A stretch of 64,000 bases of DNA from Vombatus ursinus (taxonomy: Eukaryota > Chordata > Mammalia > Diprotodontia > Vombatidae), in the NCBI RefSeq assembly GCF_900497805.2, contig NW_020954569.1, positions 23,250,755 through 23,314,754 on the forward strand. Direction: 5' to 3'. Positions 35,471 to 46,245 of the stretch are shown piece after piece (position 1 is the first letter of the stretch; every line of letters begins with the position of its first letter). A model generated the notes under the pieces. That model was given only the letters and a program-made list of their open reading frames with translations. It did not search any database and was not told the origin of the DNA. Both the position numbers and the translations under genes were made by a program.

Positions 35471-37195
35471 ATTTTTTTGCAGATGACCCCTAGAATGGGT
35501 TTACAAAATGATAAGCAGATGTTGTGCCAGCCAATAACTTGAAGCAAATAACATAATACTCAACTATTTCCACTTGTTTTTTATCTGAATTTCCACACTG
35601 GGTTCTACAATCTTGAGTAGACATCCCAAATAAATTCTTGGAAGAGTTATCAATTACTCCAGTTTCTACCCTGTATTTTCTCTAAATCCAGAAAGGATTT
35701 ATTTATCTCCTGCTATTTGAGAGAGAATTTAGTCATGAAAACAGAAAATTATAGCCAAACAATTTTTTTTAACCTTTCAGGAGAAATCATATAGAGAGGT
35801 TCTGACAAAATAAAAATAATTCAACCAGACAGATGAGAAAACTACATTAAAGCATGTATAAAGAATGGAATGAAGCCAACACTGGAATTTTGTTGAGCAT
35901 CTTTTTGATGGTTATTGAATTTCTAGAATGGGTTTTCCCTCTATTTAATACCAGGATGACAGGATTATAAATATAAATTATAAATTACTTTTTAAAATTG
36001 TACTCAAATGAAAATTGTGTATAATGAAGTTCTTGTAAAAACACACCTTAAGGGGAAAGCTATATTAAGCCATTTCTTGCCAATCTTAATAAGTACTAGA
36101 AGAATTAGGCGACTGATGTGTGCACACTATCCAATTTGTCAGTGCGACATCTGTTTTCTTGTATGACTGAGGCTAAAGCAGAGTCCTTAGGGTACTGAGC
36201 TCAGCTTAGGACCAGTGATCCACCTGTTTCCTATTCTTTCATGACACTTCATTAAATTCATTTCCATTAAAAACAATACCTGAATGATCTTTAAGAGTTA
36301 AAATTTTAACTTATTTTAAGTTAAGTCTTAACATAAGACATTATTTTAAGAACCAGTTTGGTGCTGGTTCTTGACCACTAGCCATTTGTTTATTTTAATC
36401 ATTTTAAGATATATACTTAGCAGTGTGACAGGCTTGTTATTTCAAAACTCTCAATGTTCTCACTTTAAAGAAGTGATTAGGATTTTCTAAAGTGACAGTG
36501 TTCAAAGGTGTCAACCAAGGAGGTAACAATGGAAAGGTAAATAGAATGACAAGATATCAGTACTTTTGTGCCTGGCATGAGCATTGGAAACATCTGGCAA
36601 ATACAAGTATCTTGACCAGCACAGGGTAGCACTGTGTGTGTGACAGACACGTTCTTCCCTGCCAGAAACAAAGGATACAGTCTGATCAAGATGAAAATAC
36701 TAATGAAGAATTAAAGAACCTGATGGAGAAAATATAAAAGTTAAATATTATGGCTAAGACTAAAAAGCTATAGTCTTCACATAAGATATATAAACCTCCT
36801 GCTTTTTTTTTTTTGGTTAAGTAAAAGTCAGTATTTTTCATTAAGTCATTCATTATGTTTTTTTTTAGCACATGAAAAAAGAGAGGCTAGAATGAGGGTA
36901 TCAGTTAGGAAGTATTAGTAAAATAGAACTTAAAAGTACACATCAAAAAAAAATTCAAGGTAGTATTGGTTACCATTACACTGTAGCATGTACACTCTGG
37001 CCCTTATTCACTCAAGGCCAAGGGAGTTATATCTGCCCTCAAGGTCCTTAATACCCTAAGAAGCTTAGGGTGGATTTTTTTTTCAGCTTAATCCTCTACT
37101 AACTATGTTCCCCCCACTTTGAGAGGGTCAATGACTAGTATTTAAGTTCCATTTAACCACTTAACATTGATTAGCTTACAAAAGGATAATAACTT
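35471..37195. other. unassigned DNA
   Basis: About 1.7 kb of AT-rich DNA with no repeat family recognised. Frames at 36477-36689 and 36686-36871 (minus) show no domain. Confidence 0.4.
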
Positions 37196-37199
37196 CAAA

Positions 37200-37345
37200 G
37201 ATAAATGAATGAAATGTTAAGTGCATACTATGTGCAAAGAATTGTGCTAAGTGTTGCAGATAGAAATAGACAAGTAAGACAGCCCTTGCTCTCAAGGGGA
37301 TCACATTCTGTTAGAGGGAACAAAGCATATGGAAACCAGAAGAAA
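37200..37345 (-). mobile_element. CR1/L2-like LINE 3' end
   Basis: agtgcatactatgtgcaaag, then agcccttgctctcaagggga and cacattctgttagaggg give the reversed tail order. Confidence 0.75.
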
Positions 37346-37372
37346 AATATGCAAGCATTTCCTCAATACTTA

Positions 37373-38010
37373 TGAGGCATTCTCTCTCCCTTATCATCTT
37401 GGTCTCTGGGGAGGAAAGTTGTAGACTAAGCTTCAGATCCTATTGTCAAAATATTTTTGAGACTGTTTCCCAGAGGTAAGGCCCAGCAAGCAGACTGTGA
37501 GCTTGGCATAACAACAATCCTTTGTGCTCTAGAATATCTCACCCTCTGTCAAAGTGTATTGCTTTGACCAGCACCAGGTGTTCACAGTCCCCTATTTCCC
37601 AGGGACCTGAGAGTCACCCATCACCTTGCTTGACTTGCTCACAATCCCTGTTCCTTGTAACAACCAAGTGAAGCAAACCAGGTACTGTACTCTGCTGTGA
37701 GACAATAAATTTGGAGACTTGTTCCCACAGGACCCAGAAACACCTGCATTGTCCATGCATGAGGCTATCATTGGAACAACTACTCAAGACCTAAGAATGA
37801 TTATATCATAGTCCAACACACTTATTTATATAAGCATTATGTGTACCCCAACATGCTAAGCCCCTCCTTCTGAGAAGGAGGGGGGCTTCTACTTGCAAGT
37901 GTTTTTATTGAAATGTTTATCTGAATTTAATTAAACCTCTACTTCATTCCTGATATGCCTATCTCTGGCCTGTTCTGTTTTGGCTCCAGTCATTCTCGGG
38001 TTAGAGACTG
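37373..38010 (+). mobile_element. LTR-like fossil
   Basis: Even-composition block between a CR1/L2 end and another one. It has a TATA-like tttatataag near 37835, a perfect 10 bp hairpin (cccctccttc tga gaaggagggg) about 30 bp downstream, an aattaaa signal near 37930 and a pyrimidine-rich end. Ends are approximate and no target duplication was found. No retroviral genes present. Confidence 0.45.
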
Positions 38011-38059
38011 GTCCAGTTTGCACTACATTTAAAATTCTGTTGATGTTCTATAGCACTAG

Positions 38060-38179
38060 TCCCAATAGTTCAATGAATGAATGAAGGTTTTATAAAGTAC
38101 TTACTATATGTTAAGTGCTGGGGATATAAAAAGAAAATTAAGACAGTCTCCGCTCTCCAGGAGCTCAAATTCTAATGGG
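38060..38179 (-). mobile_element. CR1/L2-like LINE 3' end, split by an L1
   Basis: aaagtacttactatatgtta, gtgctggggatataaaaaga, then gctctccaggagctcaaatt. The same element resumes at 39612 with aaattctaatgggggaagac after the inserted L1. Confidence 0.85.
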
Positions 38180-38770
38180 AATCATTCTGGAGAACAATTT
38201 GGAACTATGCCCAAAGTGCTATAAAACTGTACATACCCTTTGATCCAGTGATACCACTGCTAAGTTTATATCCCAAAGACCAAAAAAAAAGGGGGGGGGG
38301 AGGAAAGTGAGGACCTATTTGTACAAAAATATTTATAGCACCCTTTTTTGTGATGGCTAAGAATTGGAAATTGAAGGGATGCCCATTAATCAAGGAAAGG
38401 CTAAACAAGGAAAGGCTGTGGTATGTGATTGTGATGGAATGTTATTGTGTTATGAGAAATGACAAACAGGATAATTTCAGAAAAATCTGGAAAGACTTCT
38501 GTGAACTAATGCAAAGAGAGTTGAGCAGAACCAGAATAAGTGTTGTACACAATAATAGCAATATTGTACAATGAAGAATTGTGAATGACTTAGCTATTCT
38601 CAACAATACAATGCTCCAAGACAATCCCAAAGGACTAATGATGAAGTATATAGACTGAAGCATGCTATTTTTCACTTTCTTCCTTTCGTTCTTTTTTTTT
38701 GTTGGAGTCTTCTTGTCCAAAATGACTAATATGGAAATGTTTTACATGACTGCACATGTATAACCTGTAT

Positions 38771-39302
38771 TGAGAGAAATGATTATTTCTCTCATTAATA
38801 ATAAATCATTAAATTAGGACCTGTTGGTTGTTCAGGACATTGAACTGAAGGACATTGTTGATGGATGAGATTGCTTTTCAACCCTGGGTGGAGATCCCAC
38901 CCAACTAGAGAACCTTACAAATAATTTAATCTAAGGTAAATTATAGCCCATCACGTTCCACTCCTGCAGGCAAAGGTGGACCCTCTTTTGTCTAGATTGC
39001 CCTAGGCAGCCTAGTCTAGATAAGAGATAAGTGTCTTTGTCCAAGACTGAATGACCAGAGTTATGGTCCCCAGCCCCTCATTAGAATAATCCCACCTCTC
39101 ATTATAATATTCCTTCTCATTAATTGTTAATCAGAGTTGATTGCCATCCTCAAAAATACCTACTCCCCCAAGGGCATATAAGCTTTGAGTGGGTTCCATG
39201 AGGGGTTTTGGCATTTGATCCCTTTTATTAATTATCTGCTAGCATAATTAATAAAATGATTACTTACTTAGAAATTATGTCTCTCAAACTTTTTATGTGT
39301 CA
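38771..39302 (+). mobile_element. solo LTR, same family as 57.8 kb copy
   Basis: Starts tgagagaaatgatt and ends gtgtca. It shares blocks in order with 57804-58386: catcccaccc-type ccacccaactagagaa, ctcattaattgttaa, a gcatataagc TATA-like site, attatctgctag, and attaataaaatgat as polyadenylation signal. Inserted in the L1 3' UTR. Target duplication is degraded. Endogenous retrovirus family not named. No internal genes. Confidence 0.75.
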
Positions 39303-39433
39303 TAATATTTGATTCTTACCATCTCAGGAAGTGGGGAGAAGAGAGAGGGAAAGAGGGATATAATTTGAAACTGAAACTTAAAATCCAAATGTTCAAAAAA
39401 ATTTGTTTTAACCATAATTGAGGGAAATTAGAG

Positions 39434-39479
39434 ATATAGATAGATAGATAGATAGATTGATTGATTGATTGATTGATTT
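39434..39479. repeat. (GATA)n(GATT)n microsatellite
   Basis: tagatagatagatagatt then gattgattgattgattt, near the end of recognisable L1. Confidence 0.97.
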
Positions 39480-39611
39480 AAAGGTCGAGGTGAAGGGCAA
39501 TTTCTAGGCAGAGCTTTTATCATTCCCCAGCCCCTCCTCCACCAGATGCTAGTGCTTTCCCTTTGAAATTACTTTCCATTAAACTATATATCTTTTATGT
39601 AAAAAAATTAA
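39480..39611 (+). other. extra DNA between L1 end and its target duplication
   Basis: Contains ctagtgctttccctttgaaa followed by a tail-like piece that resembles a forward CR1/L3-type 3' region, then an A-rich end. It may be sequence co-mobilised with the L1 (3' transduction) or a separate insertion. Confidence 0.4.
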
Positions 39612-39650
39612 AAATTCTAATGGGGGAAGACAACACATATGGAAGATTTC
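39612..39650 (-). mobile_element. CR1/L2-like LINE, continuation
   Basis: aaattctaatgggggaagac continues the element broken at 38179. It fades into the Y-box relic. Confidence 0.7.
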
Positions 39651-39860
39651 AGCTTCAAGTCACACGGAAAGGTCTCATGGTCCTTAGGGTAAAATAGCAA
39701 AGCAGATGGTAATGCCTCCTTAATGTCATTTCCATTGATGAAATCGTATCAGTTTCTGATGTTGAACTATGTGACAGTGCCAAGGACTTTGTTGGTAAGA
39801 ACTTTCTTTTCTGAGTCTTCAATAAACATGGCTGTAGCACCTGCAGGAGCAGTTGCCAGG
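39650..39860 (-). pseudogene. Y-box (cold-shock domain) protein pseudogene fragment
   Basis: On the minus strand 39815-39717 translates to DSEKKVLTNKVLGTV, then FNIRN, then YDFINGNDIKE, with two in-frame stops. This is colinear with the start of the YBX1/YBX3 cold-shock domain (KKV(I/L)[27 protein letters not shown]): by hand about 22 of 31 positions agree. The two stops replace the tryptophan of KWFN and the glycine of RNGYGF. The preceding codons read NLATAPAGATAM, similar to the Ala/Pro/Gly-rich lead-in of these proteins. After KE the frame is lost. Y-box proteins bind RNA and single-stranded DNA and package mRNA. Their mRNAs are abundant and yield many retrocopies. Exon boundaries cannot be judged here. 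The rest of the protein is not recognisable on either side. Which paralogue is uncertain. Confidence 0.72.
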
Positions 39861-40910
39861 TTGCATCTCCACAGGACTGACTTCCCAGGATGATGGCTAT
39901 CAGCACTGGACTGGAAGCATGTTGTTACCTGGGTTGTCAGGTTCTAGGTCCTAAGCTGTTTCTATCAGGGTCTGAGGGGAGATGGTGATCAAGATGGGAT
40001 ACAAGACCTGCTTTGCTCAGTACATTGCTACCTTCCATCTCTCCCCTAGGGTGCTCTGAGGAAAGCAGTTGGGGGTGATTGCTGGTCCCTTCTCTGTAGG
40101 CGCTGCCTCCCTGGATGATGCTTGTGAAGGCTGATCTGAAAGTTATACTGGTCATCTGAGGATTGCTGCTACTCCCAGGACCCTTAGCTTATCTGCCTAT
40201 TGATAAGTGTAGGTCAGCAATTATTGCTGGTGGTGATGATTAAGATAGGTCATCAAATTCATGTCTGCTGGGTAGGGAACCTAAAGATTGCTCCTTGCAG
40301 AATTTGCCCCCCTCCAAAAAAAAAAAAAAGATTGCTCCTTGCTCCTCAGGATATCAAATGATAGGCTGGCTGCAACATTTGGCCTGGGCTCCAGCTTCTA
40401 GGTTACTGAGACTTGCTCTCACAACCTTTTGAAACTCCTAAGGTTGGAGAAGCTACTTCCTTCACATGAAGCCAAGAGTGAAGGAGTCACCAAAATTCCC
40501 CCAGAGGTGAATGAGGTAAAGAGACAGCGGCTGAAGGAGATGGGCCTTTTTTGAATGTCTCATGGCCATTCTAAGAGCCTTCTCTTCAATATGACATTAG
40601 CTGAACAGTACTAGTCACAGAATATCTGTGCATCCTCCACAGTCTCACTCTCCAAGGTACTTGCCTTACAGGTCATCACGATTCTCTCAAATGAAAGCTT
40701 CTCAGGTTATCCAAGTGGAATCCTGGTGTCCCAGGCACTCTATGCATGTGGCAGACCCCAACTACAGCATAATAAATGATCATTAACATGGCCTGTCTAT
40801 TTATCATTTCTATAATTTTATGCATAAGAGTTAACAACAGCTTAGGAGCTTTATCTCTTTCAGAAACTGAAATTTAATTCCCAGCCCTCTCACATATGAC
40901 ACTTAGTTTT
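39861..40910. other. unassigned, more even base composition
   Basis: About 1 kb with higher GC than its surroundings and no LINE, SINE or LTR recognised. It could include further pieces of the retrocopied transcript, but no Y-box sequence is visible on either strand. It contains the small duplication at 40283-40342 and an aataaa at 40769. Confidence 0.4.
40283..40342 (+). repeat. 16 bp direct repeats flanking a 17 bp + poly-A insert
   Basis: aaagattgctccttgc occurs at 40283-40298 and 40327-40342. Between them lie agaatttgcccccctcc and a run of A. This is the signature of a retrotransposed RNA whose copy was cut down to a few bases plus its tail. Confidence 0.85.
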
Positions 40911-40914
40911 CTCA

Positions 40915-43385
40915 AACCAATTAATCAAACAATTAAAAAAACATATATTAAGTGTCTACTTTGTGCCAGGCACTGTGTTAAGTGCTGAGGATTCAAAAAG
41001 AGGCAAAAGACAGCTTCTGCCCTCAAGCTTATAATCTAATGGGGAGAGAACATTTAAACAAATACATAGAAGATAAATAAGAAATAATTAACAAAGGGAA
41101 GGCACTAGAATTAAAAGAGATTGGGAAAGGCTTCCTGTAAAAGATGGGATTTTAGTTGAGACTTAAAGGAAGCCAGGAAAGTTAGTAGTCAGAACAGAGA
41201 GGAGAGAGAGCATTCCAGATGGGGGGGGCAGAAAAAAAAATGCTGGGAAGAGACTGAATGTCTTGCTCCAGGAATAGCCAGGAGGCCAATGTCACTGAAG
41301 CAAAGACTATGTATTGGGGAGTAAAGTGTAAGAAGACTAGAAAGGTGAGGTTGCAGGGGGAGCTAGGTTATGAAGGGTTTTAAATACTAAGCAGAGCATT
41401 TTGTCTTTGATTCCAGAGGTGATAGGCAGTCACTGGAGTTTATTGACTAAAGGAGTGATACTATCTGACCTGAGCTTTAGGGAAATCACTTTAATGGCTA
41501 AATGGAAGATGGATTTGAGAGAAGAGGGGCTTGAGGCAGGTAGACCTACCAAGAGTCTATTGTAATAATCTGTAAATTAAATGTGATGAGCTATAACAGG
41601 CTAGTGTCAGTGCTGGAGGAGAAAATGGAGCATAAATAATATGTTGCACAGTTGAAATCGAGAGGCCTTAGAAACAGTTTGTATATGGGGGCTAAGGGAT
41701 AGTGAGGAGTTGAGGTAACTCCTAAGTTGTGAGCCTGAGGGTCTGGGAGGATGGTGTTGCCATCTATAGTAATAGGGTAGGTAGGAAGAATGTGGGAGAA
41801 AATAATAAGTTCTGTTTTTGACATGTTTAGCTTATGATGTCTACTGAATATCCAGTTTGAGATATCTGGGATAGAAAGTTAATAGAGAGGTTGGGGCAGG
41901 ATTGGTAGATTTGAGAATCATTAGCATAGAGATGAACATTAAATCCCTGGGAGCAGATGAGATCACTCAGTGAAGCAGTGTAGAGGGAGAAGAGGGCTCA
42001 GGATAGAAGCCTGAGGAATATACATAGTTATAGGGTATAATCTGGATAAGAATTCAGCAAAGGGGACTGAGGAGAGGTCAGAAAGGTAGGAGAAGAATAA
42101 AGAGAGAGTCATGTACTGAAAACATAAAGAGAAGAGAATATCAAGGAGAAATGACCAACCATGTTGAAGGGTATAGAAAGGTTAAGTAGAATAATGATTC
42201 AGAAAAGGCCATTGGATTTGGCCACTAAGATCATTGGTAACTTTGGAGAAAGTAGATCTAGTGAAATATGACCAGAAGCCAGATTGTAAGTGGTTAAGAA
42301 GAGAGTGAGAGGAAAGAAAATGAAAAGAAAGCTACAAACAGAAGAAGAGATATAGTATAATAGTTATTGATAATGGAAGACTCAAGTAAGAATGAAAGGA
42401 TTTTTTGGGGATGGGAGAGACATAGAAATGTCAGCTGACAGTATTAAATGAGTCAGTAGACAGAGAAAGATTTAAAATAATTAATAGAGTGGGGGCGACA
42501 GAGGGGACCATCTTGGAAGAGAGGGATGGAATGGAATTGTTTGGATAAAGGGGTTAGCCTTAGTAAGGAGAAGGCCTCTTCTTCATATGAGAAATGGATG
42601 AAGGAGGAGATGGTGACAGAAGGCATCTGAGTGATAGATGAGGAAGAGGGTAGAAGAAGGAGTTCACAGCTAATGTCTTCAATTCTTTTCCTGTAAAATT
42701 TGAGGTAAGGATCTCAGCTGAGAGAGTGGGGAAAGGTCGAGCCATGGGAGTTTTGAGGAAGGATGAAAAAGTTTGGAAGAGATGCTGTAGAAAATGGGAT
42801 AGTGAATTGATAAAAGGAGGTATAGTAGGATTGCCAGCAGCAGTGAGGACCCAGTTGAAATTGTGTAACATAAATTTGTGATAAATCAAATCAGAGGAGT
42901 TGTATGATTGTCTGTACCTTCATTCAGTAATGTGTGTAGAACAAACGTAGAAAATGATGGGAGTAATCCAAGTCTGAGACTTGGCAGGTCATAATTAGTA
43001 ATATGATAAGGGGGCTAGGGAATCAAGAGAGGAGAATAAAGTGGCTAGTGCAGGGAAGATGGTCTGGGAGAGAATTGAGGGGTCAAGGGATTGGAGGTTA
43101 TGATACAAATAAAAAATAGATTTTCGTAAAGGAAGGCAGAGGGAGAGATAAAAAGCCAATAGGTTATGGTTGGAAAAGGAGATTTCTGAATTCTTGAACA
43201 TGAAGGTGGCACATCTGTGTGTGATGACAAGATCAAGAATATGACCATCTCTGTGTATGTCCAAGGAGGGCATGGAAGAGTAGCTCATGGGAAGTGATTA
43301 GGTTCAGTTAAGAATTTTGAGAGAGAGTCAATATGTATATTGAAATGTCCTAGTATGAGGACAGGAATTGGGGAATACAGAAGAA
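40915..43385 (-). mobile_element. CR1/L2-type LINE, longest copy
   Basis: The + strand starts at the 3' tail (gtgccaggcactgtgttaag, aatctaatggggagagaaca) and runs backwards through the whole ORF2. On the minus strand 41824-41591 gives MSKTELIIF...NLGVTS, the conserved region after the RT palm. 43288-42995 gives DGHILDLVITHRCATF and EISFSNHNLLAFYLSL, matching the end of the endonuclease (the D-H-N/L-L segment). RT-side positions lie between (for example gtgaggacccagttgaaatt near 42842). Numerous stops and frame changes. About 2.5 kb, 5'-truncated in the endonuclease. Confidence 0.88.
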
Positions 43386-43404
43386 TTGTGAGCCCTCTGT
43401 GTTT

Positions 43405-43562
43405 GTGTGTATAGAGATGCATACATATATGTATATATACCTACATATATAAACAGATACGTATATACTTATAAATATTCACATATGTATGTACATATAT
43501 ATACCTATTATACAGATATACACACATGCACATATATTACATATATGCTCTCTATACAAACA
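43405..43562. repeat. degenerate TA/CATA microsatellite
   Basis: Mixed tgtgtg, catata and acatat units follow the LINE. They account for the Tyr/Ile-rich frames. Confidence 0.9.
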
Positions 43563-43565
43563 TAT

Positions 43566-43735
43566 TCTTACAGGCTTTTTTATTTTTATTGTTTTGTTTT
43601 GTAAAAGTTTTATTGGTACCCTTTTAAATAAAACAGTCACTTTACATGGCCCTTCCACAATAAGGCCCTTCCTTGTAACAAAGAAATACATTTAAGCCAT
43701 ATCTGATTATATGTACCTCATTCTGCACCTATACA
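43566..43735 (-). mobile_element. L1 3' end fragment, reversed
   Basis: tttattgttttgttttgtaa then aataaggcccttccttgtaa and ctcattctgcacc resemble the L1 3' ends at 13.0 and 62.3 kb. Confidence 0.5.
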
Positions 43736-43739
43736 CCAC

Positions 43740-44200
43740 CAGCTCTGAGAAGCCTGTGATCCCTCATTCACATGGTACCACCTGATCTACAGCACTTTCT
43801 TCTAATGCCTTTAGTCATCTCCCCAAATCCTATACCCATCTATGCCAGCTGTTATCATTGAAATAACATTGAATTGGTTGGTCACACCCACTAGAGGCTC
43901 AAATTAATTCCTATTTCTTCTATGAAGTCTTTCCAACTACCTCAGTCTCCTTGATCTCCCTCTTCTGTTTTTGCTGAATTTCTATAGTTCTTAGTCTTTG
44001 CCACTTAGCTTAGCATTTAGTGGTATTGTCTTACATTGCTTGCTATTACTTCATATGTGAGTCTTATATGTATATATTTACTGAGAACTTTCTATGGGCA
44101 AAGCACTATAGTAGGCACTATATTGCCCATCCAACTATATCATAAGTCTCTTGAAGACAGGCATCTTATTTTGTATTTCTCTGTCTTCCACTAAGAGCTG
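43740..44200 (+). mobile_element. L2/MIR-like LINE tail
   Basis: ctatgaagtctttccaacta, then cataagtctcttgaagacag and cttattttgtatttctctgt are forward tail blocks. A reversed MIR-like ttactgagaactttctatgg piece is inserted near 44080. Confidence 0.5.
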
Positions 44201-44540
44201 GAACTAGGCTAGAAGAGTCAGGACTTTTCCCCAGGTATCAATAGTGGATAGGGATTATCTTCCTTCACCCAGTGTGCAGTCTCTGGACTGTCGACCTATC
44301 AGGGTCCTATGGCCATCGCACATTTTTTTAAAGGGCCAAATTTCTCACATAGGCAGACCACCTACCCCTGATTCATCATTTCAATTAAAGAATGAATCAC
44401 TCAAAATAATAGTAATAGGAAAAAAATAAAGAAACATAGATAATAATAAGTATGTTATATTATTTGGAAAAAAAAATAAGGCAACCAGGAATCATCAGTG
44501 AAACAAGTTAAAAAGGGAACATTTCGTTGGGTGCCACCAC
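44201..44540. other. unassigned DNA
   Basis: Nothing recognised. Confidence 0.35.
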
Positions 44541-44544
44541 ATCT

Positions 44545-45440
44545 TCCCCATAATGAACATGATCCTCATTTTCCCATGTCCCTATCTTGTTCTGTCCTTT
44601 CTTTCCACTATACTCTCTGGAATTCACCTACATTCTAAAAAGAAAAAGAAAAATCCCTTTCATCTTATGTTTCTCCTCAAGCTTCTCATGTTTCTTTTAT
44701 CTTCAAGTGCTCACTGTAACTTAAATTTCTCCTGCAAACATGAATATCTTTCATCACCCTCTCTCCTGCTGATTGCTTGCACTCCCATCCTCTTGACACA
44801 CAGGGTTGTTGGTGCTGTTATTTGGTCACTCAGTTATGTCTGACTCTTCATGACCCAATGGCCCATATGGCCCATGAGGTTTTCTTGGCAAAGATACTGG
44901 AGTGGTTTGCCTTTTTCTTCTCTATTGGATGAAGGCAGAGGTTAAGTGACTTGCCCAGGGTCACATAGCTATTAGTATCTTAGCCTGGATTAGAGCTCAG
45001 GTCTTCCTGACTCCAGGCCAAGTTCTCTATCTACCAAGACACCTCAGTGCTTCCTGTCACACAGGAAGACAAAGGAATTGGCATAATCCTTATTTTCTAC
45101 TACCACTTTCAGACCCTCCCACTAAAACTGTCACTCAGAAACCATCTATCTCACCTTTTGTGAGTGATCTTTTCTCTGTCCTTTCCAGTTCCTTGTATAT
45201 AAACCTCCAAGCTCCTTCTCTCCAATAAATTCAATTCCTGACACACAGTCTTCTTCTCTAATCTAACTCCTGTTGCCTTTTAATACCCTGGCAATTTCTC
45301 AATCTCTTAGACCTCTGTCTCTAGTCCACAAGAGTCATCATGTTAGATATATCCCCACCTGACCCAGCAGGCTAACTGAATTTTCCCCAAGTACCAGAAT
45401 TCTTAGTTATAGCTCTTTCACCACAGCACCTGCTTCCAAA
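44545..45440 (+). mobile_element. CR1/L2-type LINE ORF2 fragment split by a SINE
   Basis: Pyrimidine-rich forward DNA on both sides of the SINE: 44550-44810, and 45063-45440 with tccttgtatataaacctcca, equivalent to the YRPP-type endonuclease/linker region, and tcttagacctctgtctctag. The frame is broken. Assignment rests on composition and block order. Confidence 0.55.
44812..45062 (-). mobile_element. Mar-1-type CORE-SINE, reversed
   Basis: From left: RTE-like tail (gtctgactcttcatgaccca), aagatactggagtggtttgc, CORE (aggttaagtgacttgcccag), then ggtcttcctgactccaggcc and the head at the right edge. Nested in the CR1/L2 piece. Confidence 0.9.
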
Positions 45441-46240
45441 CTGCTTAATGAATACTAACATTAATTTTAAAGAACATTTCTCATTTAAGGAAAGAAGGCT
45501 TGAATTTAAAGACTTTTTCAAGACTGGCTAAATTAGTCAGAATTCATCTGTTTCTTTTAGAAATGAGTTTTTTTAACATCTGTTTCAATTTTTAATCATT
45601 CAGAAGTATTGGAGAATGAAACCAATGATGTCTGGTTACAAAAAGGTTCTATGATTTTGTTTTCAACAAGCCTATTTTTGTGAATACTTGCACCTTGTGC
45701 AAAACTTAGATGAAAATCCTTCACCTCAAAACCAAGGTAAAGCCATATTTAGCCACCTACTTGAAGAAAAGGAATGCCTGAATTTTGGATTCTAAGTACA
45801 TATCTTTATCTGCTCTTAAAAAACATAGAATGGGAAGAAGTAGGGAGAGTGGCTTTACTGAAGGACTTCTTCCACTCCTTTCTGCCTCTGAGGAATTCTT
45901 TCGTGTAGTATGATTTACTAAAATTTGAACTGTTCCCACAAAGAGCATTGTTATTTGGAAACTATTTCCATTATTGTTGAAATTATCATTTTTGTGCCCT
46001 TCAAAATAGAGCAACATAAAATAAAATGTTTCTCAGAAATCATCATTGCACATTGCTCTCTTGGGTATAACTTCTAATATTACACCAGTTTGGAATGAAT
46101 TTTTAATGTATCATGAAGTACCATTGTTTCCACACATACTGAAATTTCTTAAAAGGACATCTATCCTTTCCCTTCAATTGTAAATAACGATCCTTTTAAA
46201 GGTATGCAGATACTGCTTCTAGTTTAGTGTTTTCTAAATT
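45441..46240. other. unassigned DNA
   Basis: No family or gene recognised. An 86-codon minus frame (45757-46017) has no visible domain. Confidence 0.4.
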
Positions 46241-46245
46241 TAAGT

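Larger units (their letters stand above)
38180..39611 (+). mobile_element. L1 LINE, 5'-truncated, with 13 bp target duplication
   Basis: ORF2 C-terminal end and 3' UTR of L1 (from attctggagaacaatttgga at 38184). The 13-mer aaattctaatggg stands at 38167-38179 and again at 39612-39624, and A-rich DNA precedes the second copy, as expected for target-primed reverse transcription. A solo LTR splits the 3' UTR at 38771-39302. Recognisable L1 sequence stops near 39420, leaving about 190 bp of extra DNA before the right-hand duplication. Confidence 0.85.

Noticed and set aside
39434-39479. Possible CRISPR-like or tandem regulatory array
   Set aside because: Pure GATA/GATT tetranucleotide repeat without spacers.
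39937-40155. 72-codon minus frame considered as more of the Y-box protein
   Set aside because: It lies upstream of the cold-shock domain on that strand, where only a short Ala/Pro/Gly-rich region is expected, and its residues show no convincing match to the Y-box arginine-rich tail.
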